A DNA stretch of 64,000 bases from Knufia peltigerae (lineage: Eukaryota; Ascomycota; Eurotiomycetes; Chaetothyriales; Trichomeriaceae). Below the pieces are notes generated by a model that did no database searches, had not been told where the DNA came from, and saw only the letters and a list, made by a program, of their open reading frames with translations. This document shows positions 31,164 through 39,243 of the stretch, one piece after another; position 1 is the first letter of the stretch; each line of letters opens with the position of its first letter. The stretch spans positions 121,710 to 185,709 of the forward strand of contig JAPDRN010000070.1 of assembly GCA_030247855.1 (NCBI GenBank), written 5' to 3'. Made by a program: the position numbers and the translations under genes.

Positions 31164-31796
31164 ATGGCAGACACCCTCCCTCGCCGCTTCCACAGCTATC
31201 GTCCGGCCGACGGCCATCGCCTGCCACATGATCCGTTCAACGCCATCATCGGCCCGCGCCCCATCGGCTGGATCTCCAGTCGTGACGCCGAAAGCAATGT
31301 GAACCTGGCGCCCTACAGCTTCTTCAACGCCTTCAACTACACCCCGCCGATCATTGGTTTCAGCAGCCAGGGGCGCAAGGATTCGCTGCGCAACATCGAA
31401 GCAACCGGCGAGTTCGTCTGGAACCTCGCCACATTCGATCTGGCCCAGGCAATGAACGAAAGCTGCCGCGCAGTCGCGCCCGAAGTGGACGAGTTCGCAT
31501 TGGCGGGGCTGACACCACTGGCCTCGGAGCAGGTTGCACCGCCGCGCGTGGCGCAGAGCCCGGTAAGCATGGAGTGCCGCTGCACGCAGATCGTGCGTCT
31601 GCGTGATGCGGCCGGTAACGACACCAATGGCTGGCTGGTACTGGGAGAAGTGGTCGCCGTGCATATCGATACGCGGTTGCTCGTCGACGGCATCTACGAC
31701 ACTGCAGCAAGCGACACCATCCTGCGCGGCGGCGGACCGGCCGACTATTTCCGGATCAGCGCCGAGCAACGCTTCCGCATGCTGCGGCCCGCCTGA
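31164..31796 (+). CDS. Flavin reductase family protein (FMN-binding split barrel)
   Basis: A 210-residue flavin-binding protein. The split-barrel motif is IIGPRPIGWISSRDAESNVNL, then APYSFFNAFNYTPPIIGFSSQ. Relatives include flavin:NADH reductases and DIM6/NTAB proteins that feed reduced flavin to partner enzymes. No partner oxygenase is adjacent. It is transcribed alone, towards the convergent TSUP gene with only 4 bases between stop codons. Confidence 0.88.
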   Translation: MADTLPRRFHSYRPADGHRLPHDPFNAIIGPRPIGWISSRDAESNVNLAPYSFFNAFNYTPPIIGFSSQGRKDSLRNIEATGEFVWNLATFDLAQAMNESCRAVAPEVDEFALAGLTPLASEQVAPPRVAQSPVSMECRCTQIVRLRDAAGNDTNGWLVLGEVVAVHIDTRLLVDGIYDTAASDTILRGGGPADYFRISAEQRFRMLRPA

Positions 31797-31800
31797 GCCC

Positions 31801-32562
31801 TCATCCCGCCGCCCCACGGGACAGCAGCAACGGCAATGACGAGGCCAGCATGGCAACGCCGGAGGCCGTCAACAGCCCCAGCACGATCTGCCGGAAACGC
31901 GCCTCACTGATACCGACATACAGCTTCGCCCCCAGCAGCGTTGGCACCAGCATCGCCGGCGCGACGATGGCGAAGTACGGCAGCATCTGCCGGCTGACCA
32001 TGCCGGTACCGACATAGGTCGCCATGGTCACCGCCAGCATCGCCAGGTTGAAGTTCTGGATGACCGCGCGCTGCTCGTCCTTGCCGAAGCCACGCAGCGT
32101 GCTCCACAGCGTCGGTACCGGTCCGGCAAAGCCGCCGATGCCACTGAGCACACCGCCGGCCATGCCGGCCAGCGCGTCGCCGAACCGGCCGCCAACGGTG
32201 ACCGGTGGCAACGAACGCGCCATCAGCATCACCGGGCACCACAGCGCCAGGAATCCTCCCAGCAGCGCCTTGAACCAGACCATGTCCAGCAGTGGCAGCA
32301 CCAGCACGCCAAGCGGAATGCCCGCCAACCCGCCGAGCACGAACGGCAGCAGCAAACGCAGGTTGAAGCCACGGCGCACGGTGAACACCGCCAGCAACTG
32401 GCCGACCAGCGCGCCGAACACCGACAGCGTCGCCGCAAGCCGGGGATCCAGCCCCCACGCCCAGAACGACATCGCGACCATGCCGAACGCGAAACCCGAC
32501 AGGCCCTGTACGAACCCCGCGACGATCGCGCCCAGCGCGACCAGCAGATACACCGACTCCAT
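31801..32562 (-). CDS. TSUP family (TauE/SafE) anion exporter
   Basis: A 253-residue membrane protein with about eight helices. The repeated TSUP motif is visible at both halves: GFVQGLSGFAFGMVAM and SGIGGFAGPVPTLW. Family members move sulfite, sulfoacetate or other organosulfur anions. It lies 26 bases downstream of the LysR gene on the same strand and may be controlled by it. Substrate is not predictable. Confidence 0.9.
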   Translation of the reverse strand: MESVYLLVALGAIVAGFVQGLSGFAFGMVAMSFWAWGLDPRLAATLSVFGALVGQLLAVFTVRRGFNLRLLLPFVLGGLAGIPLGVLVLPLLDMVWFKALLGGFLALWCPVMLMARSLPPVTVGGRFGDALAGMAGGVLSGIGGFAGPVPTLWSTLRGFGKDEQRAVIQNFNLAMLAVTMATYVGTGMVSRQMLPYFAIVAPAMLVPTLLGAKLYVGISEARFRQIVLGLLTASGVAMLASSLPLLLSRGAAG

Positions 32563-32588
32563 CCCTACTCCCCACCGCTGCCGTGCGA

Positions 32589-33497
32589 CTACCCTGCCGC
32601 ACCCGACGCTGCAGCGTAATGCGCGGCCAGATGATCGACCAGCGCGCGCACCTTCGGTGCCAGCGCGCGCGCATGGGGATACAGCGCGAAATAGCAGCGC
32701 GTGCCACCGCCCCAGCTGGGCAGCACGCGGATCAACCGGCCGGCGCGCAGGTCTTCCTGCACCGTGAGCGCGGTGAACAGACTGATGCCCATGCCGGCCA
32801 GCACGGCCGCATACAGTGCCGGCGTGGCGTCCACGCGCAGTCGTTGACCGGCCTCCACGCTGACGATGGCAGCGCGCGGCCCGTGCAGCTGCCACGGCGT
32901 GATCGCAGCAACCGGGTTGAATGCCAACAACGTGTGGTTCTGCAGATCGGCAACCTGTCGAGGCAGTCCATGCCGGGCCAGGTAGGCTGGTGCCGCAACC
33001 AGGATGCGCGGGCAGCGCGCCAGTTCACGGGCGACCAGTTGGCTGTCAGGCAAAGACGGTGCGATGCGCAGGGCCAGATCGAAGCCACCGCCAACCACAT
33101 CGACCAGCTGATCGTCGGCCGACAGTTCCAGTGCCACCTGCGGATAGCGCGCCAGGAAGCCAGGCAGCCAATGCGGCAACTCCTGGCTGGCGACCACCTG
33201 CGGCACGCTGACCCGCACGCGCCCGCTGGGCTGGGCCTGGCCGGCCCGCGCACGGTCATCGGCGGCCTCCAGCCGGTCAAGCAGCGCCACCGCCTCGCGG
33301 TAATAGTCGCGCCCGGCCTCGGTCAGCGACAGCCGCCGGCTGTTGCGATCCAGCAGCCGCACCTGCAGGTGCTCTTCAAGTTGACGCAACTGCCGCGACA
33401 TCGCCGAATGGGTGGTATCCAGCCGCTCGGCGGCGGCAGTGAAACTGCCTGCATCGACGATCGCGCGCAGGGCTCGCAGGGCGGCGAAATGATCCAT
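32589..33497 (-). CDS. LysR-family transcriptional regulator
   Basis: A 302-residue LTTR. The winged helix-turn-helix is at residues 1-60 (AIVDAGSFTAAAERLDTTHSAMSRQLRQLEEHL), then the effector-binding domain of the CrgA/DmlR type (VRVSVPQVVASQELPHWLPGFL). Start 33497 gives MDHFAALRALRAI, the family start. It sits 53 bases after the periplasmic hydrolase and 26 before the TSUP gene, all on one strand, so it is cotranscribed with possible targets rather than divergent from them. Confidence 0.93.
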   Translation of the reverse strand: MDHFAALRALRAIVDAGSFTAAAERLDTTHSAMSRQLRQLEEHLQVRLLDRNSRRLSLTEAGRDYYREAVALLDRLEAADDRARAGQAQPSGRVRVSVPQVVASQELPHWLPGFLARYPQVALELSADDQLVDVVGGGFDLALRIAPSLPDSQLVARELARCPRILVAAPAYLARHGLPRQVADLQNHTLLAFNPVAAITPWQLHGPRAAIVSVEAGQRLRVDATPALYAAVLAGMGISLFTALTVQEDLRAGRLIRVLPSWGGGTRCYFALYPHARALAPKVRALVDHLAAHYAAASGAAG

Positions 33498-33550
33498 CGG
33501 GAGGTGACTCCAGTCGGCGGGGCCCGCAGGCTGCGGACCCCGCCAGCTTA

Positions 33551-34294
33551 TCAAGTGCCGTTGCCTGCCTTGCGCACCGGCAGGGCCAGGATCGCCGAGG
33601 TGGTCATGACCTCGCCAAAGGCATCCTCGATCTGCGCCAGCGACGCCTCATGCAATGCGCGATGGCCGATGGTCCCGCCATTGGCCAGATCCAGATCACG
33701 GCTGGCAGAGGCATCGGAGGCGACGATCACCCGATAGCCGCGCGGCGCTGCAGCGGCATCGCGCGCAGCACCGGCAACGCAGGCATGGGTCTGCAGGCCG
33801 GTGACGATCAGGGTGTCGATACCGGCGTCCTTCAGCGCCTTGTCGAGCACGGCCGCCGAGGCACCGGCGAACACGCTGACGTTGTCCTTCTGCACCACGG
33901 TCTCGCCCTTGCGCGGCTGCATGTCACGGTGGAAGGCGGCGTTGACGCTACCCTCTGCGAACAGCGGCGCGCCGGCCGGCAACACGTGCTGCACATGGAT
34001 CACGCGGATGCCGTTGGCATCGGCGAAGTCGACCACGCGGCGCGTCTGCCGCAGTGCCGTCATGCCATCGGGAATGACCATGCGACCACCGGCGAAACCG
34101 GCTGCGGCGCTGGCGTCGAAATACTCGTTCTGGAAGTCGATCACCAGCACGGCCGTCTTCGCTGCGTCGAGCGAGGTGGCCGCCGGGGCGCCGACCATAT
34201 GGCGGATGGTGGGGTGGACCGGCTCGGCGGCGACAACCGGGGCGGTGGCAGCCATGCCGATCAGGCCGGCCAGGCCGAAAGCAGTGAGGTTCAT
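33551..34294 (-). CDS. Isochorismatase-family cysteine hydrolase, predicted periplasmic
   Basis: A 247-residue cysteine hydrolase with the catalytic triad D53 (VIDFQNEY), K136 (VVQKDNVSVF) and C172 (QTHACVAGAARDA). The cis-peptide region VTGLQTHACV is typical of the nicotinamidase/isochorismatase fold. A clear signal peptide (MNLTAFGLAGLIGMAATAP, cleavage after VVAA) predicts export, unusual for a mostly cytoplasmic family. Start 34294 has AGGAG upstream. It heads a probable operon with the LysR and TSUP genes. Confidence 0.9.
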   Translation of the reverse strand: MNLTAFGLAGLIGMAATAPVVAAEPVHPTIRHMVGAPAATSLDAAKTAVLVIDFQNEYFDASAAAGFAGGRMVIPDGMTALRQTRRVVDFADANGIRVIHVQHVLPAGAPLFAEGSVNAAFHRDMQPRKGETVVQKDNVSVFAGASAAVLDKALKDAGIDTLIVTGLQTHACVAGAARDAAAAPRGYRVIVASDASASRDLDLANGGTIGHRALHEASLAQIEDAFGEVMTTSAILALPVRKAGNGT

Positions 34295-34418
34295 GGTCAA
34301 GCTCCTGTGCGAGGGAAAGTGGACACAGGATGAGGAGCATTGAGTGCACGAACCAGCCGCCTTCAAGCACACAATCTGTGCGAAATATGCACAGATCGTT
34401 TCTGTGGAGGTGGCCAAA

Positions 34419-34452
34419 CGCAGCGGGGCGCCCGAGGGCGCCCCGCTGTGGA
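34419..34452 (-). terminator. Possible terminator after the NAD-IDH gene
   Basis: A stem CAGCGGGGCGCCC/GGGCGCCCCGCTG lies 23 bases after the stop on the minus strand. The following T tract is weak (CGTTTGG). Confidence 0.5.
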
Positions 34453-34475
34453 TGCAATCGGAGTCGAGCCGCCGC

Positions 34476-35480
34476 TTACAGGCGGCTGGCGATCGCCTTG
34501 GCGAAGCCCATCGTGTTGCCGGTGCCGCCGAGGTCGCCGGTCAGCGAATCCTTGGCCTCCAGCGTGGCGACGATGGCCTTGCGCAGGCGCTCGGCATTTT
34601 CCGGCTGGCCGACATGGTCCAGCATCTGTGCCGCTGCCAGCAGCAGGGCGCACGGATTGGCCTTGCCCTGGCCGGCGATGTCCGGCGCGGTGCCGTGCAC
34701 GGCTTCGAAGATCGCCGCGTTCTCACCGATGTTGGCACCCGGGGCCAGGCCCAGGCCACCAACCAGACCGGCACACAGGTCGGAAATGATGTCGCCGAAC
34801 AGGTTGGTGGTGACGATGATGTCGAACTGTTCCGGACGCATCACCAGTTGCATGCAGCAGTTGTCGACGATCATTTCCTGGAACTCGATGTCCGGGTACT
34901 TGGCCGCCACTTCGCGCGCCACGGCCAGGAACAGGCCCGAGGTCGACTTGATGATGTTGGCCTTGTGCACGGCGGTGACCTTCTTGCGGCCGGTGCTGCG
35001 GGCCAGCTCGAAAGCGTAACGCACGATGCGCTCGGAACCCTTGCGGGTGATGCGGGTGCCGGAGAAGGCGGTCTCGCCGTCGGCCGACACTTCCTGGCCT
35101 TCAGCCAGATACGCACCTTCGGTGTTCTCACGAACGGTGATCAGGTCGACGTTTTCAAAACGCGACTTGGTGTTCGGGAAGGTGTGGGCCGGACGCACGT
35201 TGGCGTACAGGTCGAAGTGACGGCGCAGGCTGACGTTGATCGAGGTGAAGCCGCCACCGACCGGCGTGGTCAGCGGGCTCTTCAGCGCGACCTTGTTGCG
35301 CGCGATCGATTCCAGGGTCACCGCCGGCATCAGATCGCCGTGCTTCTCCAGGGCCACCAGGCCGGCGTCGGCGTCTTCGTACTCCAGGCCAGTCTTGAGC
35401 TGGTCGAGCACGAACAGGGTGGCGTCCATGATTTCCGGGCCAATGCCGTCGCCGCGGATGACCGTAATTTTCTGCGTCAT
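34476..35480 (-). CDS. NAD-dependent isocitrate dehydrogenase (isopropylmalate dehydrogenase-like)
   Basis: A 334-residue beta-decarboxylating dehydrogenase. It has GDGIGPEIM, the substrate loop VRENTEGAYLAEGQ, catalytic residues in VHKANIIKSTSGLF, the metal site NLFGDIISDLCAGLVGGLGLAPGANIG and the cofactor loop EAVHGTAPDIAGQGKANP. The short length and cofactor loop fit the NAD-dependent isocitrate dehydrogenase of Xanthomonadaceae; homoisocitrate or isopropylmalate dehydrogenase cannot be excluded from sequence alone. It would supply 2-oxoglutarate in the citric acid cycle. It is monocistronic. Confidence 0.9.
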   Translation of the reverse strand: MTQKITVIRGDGIGPEIMDATLFVLDQLKTGLEYEDADAGLVALEKHGDLMPAVTLESIARNKVALKSPLTTPVGGGFTSINVSLRRHFDLYANVRPAHTFPNTKSRFENVDLITVRENTEGAYLAEGQEVSADGETAFSGTRITRKGSERIVRYAFELARSTGRKKVTAVHKANIIKSTSGLFLAVAREVAAKYPDIEFQEMIVDNCCMQLVMRPEQFDIIVTTNLFGDIISDLCAGLVGGLGLAPGANIGENAAIFEAVHGTAPDIAGQGKANPCALLLAAAQMLDHVGQPENAERLRKAIVATLEAKDSLTGDLGGTGNTMGFAKAIASRL

Positions 35481-35564
35481 TGATCGATGTTCCGAACAGG
35501 GGGAAAAACGCCGTCCGGACGTGCCCGGAAACGCCGGCGCAAAGGAAGTTTCACCCGCAATTAT

Positions 35565-35627
35565 GCCTGAGCCGGGGCCGAGGTCCCAAATAGACCATGG
35601 TCCCAGTCCCGGCTCAGGCAGAATTGC
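35565..35627. repeat. Extended palindrome bordering repeat element D
   Basis: GCCTGAGCCGGG (35565-35576) pairs with CCCGGCTCAGGC (35608-35619). Further out GCAATT (35557-35562) pairs with AATTGC (35622-35627). The repeat element starts at the right edge, as at the tRNA-Ser genes. Confidence 0.7.
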
Positions 35628-35760
35628 CCGCGCATTCCTCCTCTACCCCCGCCTGTCGGCGCGCCCCTGCAAACCGCTCTGCGGCTTGCCCGCGCATTCC
35701 ACCTTATCCCCGCGCCTACCGGCGCGCCCCCTTGAACAACAAGGGGGCTCCTGGTCAGGG
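35626..35760 (+). repeat. Structured repeat element D (tandem)
   Basis: Two tandem units start GCCCGCGCATTCC at 35626 and 35688 (62-base period). The second ends CGGCGCGCCCCCTTGAACAACAAGGGGGCTC, shared with element E at 63.8 kb; the first has a diverged end. The 379-base gap between NAD-IDH and the AhpD-like gene contains only this element, the palindrome and a SMAG-type hairpin. Confidence 0.65.
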
Positions 35761-35791
35761 AGATCGCGGGGAAGGCCCCTGCGCGCGGGCG

Positions 35792-35818
35792 GTAGTGCCG
35801 GCCGCTGGCCGGCACCAC
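35792..35818 (+). repeat. SMAG-type repeat (TGCCGGCC stem)
   Basis: GTAGTGCCGGCCGCTGGCCGGCACCAC, a third stem variant, also echoed without GTAG near 60166-60190. Confidence 0.75.
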
Positions 35819-35859
35819 CGGGAAGGGCGCAAGGTCCCGGTTCCCGGCGCTCGTCGGGG

Positions 35860-36252
35860 TCAGTGCTCGTGCGCTTCCGGGGCGGCGGCGCCACCTTCCA
35901 GCTGGTCGAGGAAGTCCACCGCGCGGCGCAGATGCGGGATCACGATCGAGCCGCCGACCACGAGGCCGACCGAGAAAGTCTCGAAGAACTCCTCGCGGGT
36001 AACGCCAGCGTCCTTGCACTGGGCCACGTGGTAGCTGATGCAGTCGTCGCAGCGCAGCACCATCGAGGCCACCAGGCCCAGCAGCTCCTTGGTCTTCACG
36101 TCCAGCGCGCCGGCCTGGTAGGTCTGCGTGTCCAGCGCGAAGAAGCGGCGCACCACCTGGTTCGGCTCGCCCAGGATGCGTTCATTCATGCGCTTGCGGA
36201 AATCGGTGAACTCGGCGATCCGGTCTTTGCTGCCGTCATCGGCCGCGCTCAT
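35860..36252 (-). CDS. Carboxymuconolactone decarboxylase/AhpD-like protein
   Basis: A 130-residue helical protein of the CMD/AhpD family. The redox pair and proton-relay histidine are present in LRCDDCISYHV (CxxC then H). Such proteins act as alkylhydroperoxidases or thiol reductases. It overlaps the upstream glutaredoxin gene by ATGA, which supports a thiol-redox role. Its last residues are histidine- and glutamate-rich (EAHEH). Confidence 0.88.
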   Translation of the reverse strand: MSAADDGSKDRIAEFTDFRKRMNERILGEPNQVVRRFFALDTQTYQAGALDVKTKELLGLVASMVLRCDDCISYHVAQCKDAGVTREEFFETFSVGLVVGGSIVIPHLRRAVDFLDQLEGGAAAPEAHEH

Positions 36253-36539
36253 GCCTGGCCCTGCCCGGCCAGCAGCGGCTCGAGCTTGCCTTCACGATGC
36301 AGGGCCATCATGTCGTCGTAGCCGCCGACATGGACGTCGCCCACGAAGATCTGCGGGACGCTGGTACGGCGGGTCTTGGCCATCATCTTCTCGCGCTCGA
36401 CCGGGTCCAGGTCGATGCGGACCTCGGTCCATTGCTGGCCCTTGCTCTTGAGGAAGTTCTTGGCGGCCACGCAGTACGGGCAGACAGCGGTGGAATAGAT
36501 GGTGATGGCGGGGGTAGCGCCGGCGGACTGGGCTGTCAC
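36249..36539 (-). CDS. grxC: Glutaredoxin (GrxC-type)
   Basis: A 96-residue dithiol glutaredoxin. The active site is CPYC, followed by the TVPQIF-like SVPQIFV cis-proline loop and the GGYDDMMAL glutathione-binding motif. It reduces glutathionylated or disulfide substrates with glutathione. The GTG at 36539 is chosen because GGAG lies 7 bases upstream; an ATG ten codons earlier (36569) is an alternative. It is coupled to the AhpD-like gene and divergent from the BepA-like protease. Confidence 0.9.
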   Translation of the reverse strand: MTAQSAGATPAITIYSTAVCPYCVAAKNFLKSKGQQWTEVRIDLDPVEREKMMAKTRRTSVPQIFVGDVHVGGYDDMMALHREGKLEPLLAGQGQA

Positions 36540-36631
36540 GGGAAACTCCACGATGGATCGACGGTCCATATATGGTACCGGTGCGCTGGAATTTCCACGC
36601 CACGCCCGCAACACTGTGGATTGATTAACGA

Positions 36632-38332
36632 ATGGTTGCCCCCTGCCCTGCCACGCTGGGCAGACCCTGCCCGAGGACCGACCGCTTGCGACCCCTGCTG
36701 CTCACCGCTGCCCTGACCCTGGCCCTGGCCGCCCCGCTGGCGCAGGCCCAGGAGAAGCTGCCGGACATCGGCTCCTCGGCGGGGGAACTGCTGACCCCGG
36801 CCCGCCAGGCCGAGTACGGCGCGATGATGCTGCGCGAGCTGCGCAACTACGGCTACCTGCTGGACGATCCGCTGGTCAACGACTGGCTGCAGACCATGGG
36901 CACCCGCCTCGGTTCCAACAGCGACCAGCCGCGCCAGCCCTACACGTTCTTCGTGATGAAGGACCGCCAGATCAATGCCTTCGCCACCCTCGGCGGCTAT
37001 ATCGGCGTCAATGCCGGCCTGGTATTGACCGCCGAGCGCGAGGACGAGGTAGCGGCGGTGCTGTCGCACGAAATCGCCCACGTCACCCAGCAGCACGTGT
37101 TGCGCGGGGTCGAACGCGCCCAGCGTGACCAGATCCCGATCCTGCTGGGCATGCTGGCGGCGGTGGTTGCCGCCCAGGCCAGCAACAGCTCCTCCTCGGG
37201 CAACGCCACCATGGCTGCGATCAGCTCGGGCATGGGCCTGATGCAGCAACGGCAGATCGACTACACCCGCTCCAATGAATCCGAGGCCGACCGGCTGGGC
37301 ATCCGCACGCTGTCGCGCAGCGGCTACGACGTGGATGCGATGGCCGGCTTCTTCGAGCGCATGTCCTCGGCGATGCGCGGCAATGATGGCGGTTACAGCG
37401 TTCCTGACTTCCTGCGCACCCACCCGGTCAACACCACCCGCATCAGCGAGGCCAAGGCCCGCGCCGAACAGATGAAGAAGGACACGGTGCTGCTGACCAC
37501 GCGCACGCCCAGCGGTGAGCGCAAGGAACGGGTAGACCCGGCCGACCCGACCCTGGGCGATCCGCTGCTGCGCGGCATCAACCCGCTGCTGCCCAGCAGC
37601 GTGCTGCGGGTTCCGATCGGCCAGCTCAGCCGCGGCGCCAGTGGCGATTTCAACTGGGCCCGTGAACGCCTGCGCGTACTCAGCGCCGACAGCCCGGCCG
37701 AACTGCAACGCGAGTACGCCGATCTTGCGCGGCGGCAGAAGGATGGCCTGGACGACGCCCAGCGTTATGGCCAGGCACTGGCCACGATGCGCGGCGGCCG
37801 CAGCGGCGCCAGCGAGGCCCGGCAGACGTTGACCGATCTGTTGAAGACCCATCCGGACAGCCTGTGGGTCGCCCTGGCCCTGGCCGAGGCCGAATCACGC
37901 ACCGGCCAATCCACCCAGGCCAATGCGCGCTTCGAGCAGCTGCTGCACGAACACCCCAACAGCCGGCCGGTTGCCCTGACCTATGCCGAGATCCTGAACG
38001 AGCAGGGAGGCCAGGCCGCGGGCCAGCGCGCGCAGGCCATGCTGCGCCCCCTGCTGTCGCAAAGCGGTAACGATCCGGTCTTCCAGCAGCGCTACGCCCG
38101 CGCCAGTGAACTGGCCGGTGACAGTGTCCGCGCCAGCGAGGCCTATGCCGAGGCGGCGTTCCTGGGCGGACGCCCGGAACAGGCCCTGATGCAGCTGCAG
38201 GCACTCAAGCGCAACCCCGCCCTGGACTACGTCGGTCGGGCCCGGGTGGATGCGCGGATCGAGTCGATTACGCCCACCGTGCTCGAGCTGCGCCGGCAGG
38301 GTGTACAGGACCCGGACCTGGACCGCCGCTGA
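36632..38332 (+). CDS. M48 family metalloprotease with TPR (BepA/YfgC-like)
   Basis: A 566-residue periplasmic protease/chaperone. The signal peptide has core LRPLLLTAALTLALAAPLAQA ending about residue 39. The zinc site is HEIAH (H146, E147, H150) with the downstream glutamate in NESEADRLG. The C-terminal third is a TPR array (about residues 340-560). BepA degrades stalled LptD and BamA assembly intermediates at the outer membrane. The ATG at 36632 gives a long polar N-region; a TTG at 36686 would give a more ordinary signal peptide. Confidence 0.9.
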   Translation: MVAPCPATLGRPCPRTDRLRPLLLTAALTLALAAPLAQAQEKLPDIGSSAGELLTPARQAEYGAMMLRELRNYGYLLDDPLVNDWLQTMGTRLGSNSDQPRQPYTFFVMKDRQINAFATLGGYIGVNAGLVLTAEREDEVAAVLSHEIAHVTQQHVLRGVERAQRDQIPILLGMLAAVVAAQASNSSSSGNATMAAISSGMGLMQQRQIDYTRSNESEADRLGIRTLSRSGYDVDAMAGFFERMSSAMRGNDGGYSVPDFLRTHPVNTTRISEAKARAEQMKKDTVLLTTRTPSGERKERVDPADPTLGDPLLRGINPLLPSSVLRVPIGQLSRGASGDFNWARERLRVLSADSPAELQREYADLARRQKDGLDDAQRYGQALATMRGGRSGASEARQTLTDLLKTHPDSLWVALALAEAESRTGQSTQANARFEQLLHEHPNSRPVALTYAEILNEQGGQAAGQRAQAMLRPLLSQSGNDPVFQQRYARASELAGDSVRASEAYAEAAFLGGRPEQALMQLQALKRNPALDYVGRARVDARIESITPTVLELRRQGVQDPDLDRR

Positions 38333-38379
38333 GTGCGGCATGACCGGCAGATGGCAGGAATGCCAGATGCCGGTCAGGC

Positions 38380-38397
38380 AGTCACAAACATGTCATC
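38380..38397 (+). promoter_or_regulatory. Pho box upstream of phoB
   Basis: Two 7-base half-sites with a 4-base spacer, AGTCACA-AACA-TGTCATC, fit the PhoB consensus CTGTCAT-n4-CTGTCAY. A TAGTCT at 38404-38409 could serve as the -10. This predicts autoregulated phosphate-starvation control of phoB and the genes after it. Confidence 0.7.
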
Positions 38398-38448
38398 AAA
38401 CCGTAGTCTACTGGCACCACTCCAGTAACTGAGCCCTACGGTGCCCTC

Positions 38449-39138
38449 GTGCAGAAACGCATCCTGATCGTCGATGACGAGCCCGCGATCCGCGAAATGG
38501 TCGCCTTCGCCCTTCGCAAGGGCGATTACGAACCTGTCCACGCCGGTGACGCCCGCGAGGCCCAGACCGCCATCGCCGACCGCGTCCCCGACCTGATCCT
38601 GCTGGACTGGATGCTGCCCGGCACCAGCGGCCTGGACCTTGCCCGGCGCTGGCGCAAGGAAACCCTGACCCGCGAAGTGCCGATCATCATGCTGACCGCG
38701 CGCGGCGAAGAAAACGACCGCGTCGGTGGCCTCGAAGCCGGTGTCGACGATTACGTGGTCAAGCCGTTCTCGGCGCGCGAACTGCTGGCCCGTATCCGCG
38801 CGGTCATGCGTCGCGCCCGTGATGATGACGAGGACGGCAGCGTGGCGGTGGGCGCGATCCGCATCGACGGCGCCGCCCATCGCGTGTTCGCCAACGACCA
38901 GCCGGTGCCGATCGGCCCGACCGAATACCGCCTGCTGCACTTCTTCATGACCCACCCCGAGCGCGTGTATACCCGCGCGCAGTTGCTGGACCACGTGTGG
39001 GGCGGCAGCGTGTATGTGGAAGAACGCACCATCGACGTGCACATCCGCCGCCTGCGCAAGACGCTGGAACCGTTCAACGCCGAGAACATGGTGCAGACCG
39101 TGCGCGGCGCCGGTTACCGCTTCTCCACCGCAACCTGA
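38449..39138 (+). CDS. phoB: Phosphate regulon response regulator PhoB
   Basis: A 229-residue OmpR/PhoB-type regulator. The receiver has D9/D10, the phosphorylated D53 (LLDWMLPG), T and K105-like residues in MLTARGEE and YVVKPF. The winged helix has the recognition elements GPTEYRLLHFFM and RTIDVHIRRLRKTL. Translation starts at a GTG (38449). It is followed by phoR and ppk1, and preceded by a Pho box. Confidence 0.95.
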   Translation: MQKRILIVDDEPAIREMVAFALRKGDYEPVHAGDAREAQTAIADRVPDLILLDWMLPGTSGLDLARRWRKETLTREVPIIMLTARGEENDRVGGLEAGVDDYVVKPFSARELLARIRAVMRRARDDDEDGSVAVGAIRIDGAAHRVFANDQPVPIGPTEYRLLHFFMTHPERVYTRAQLLDHVWGGSVYVEERTIDVHIRRLRKTLEPFNAENMVQTVRGAGYRFSTAT

Positions 39139-39243
39139 GCCTCGTCGTGCCGGCGCCGTGCACCCCACAGTGCCGGCGTCGGCAACTCTGCTATAACCTC
39201 CGGTTCACCTGCGTGAACCGCCGCAACCCACGACGAGACCGCA

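Noticed and set aside
34419..34452. Strong intrinsic terminator after the NAD-IDH gene
   Set aside because: The GC stem is good but the downstream T tract is poor, so it is listed only at low confidence.
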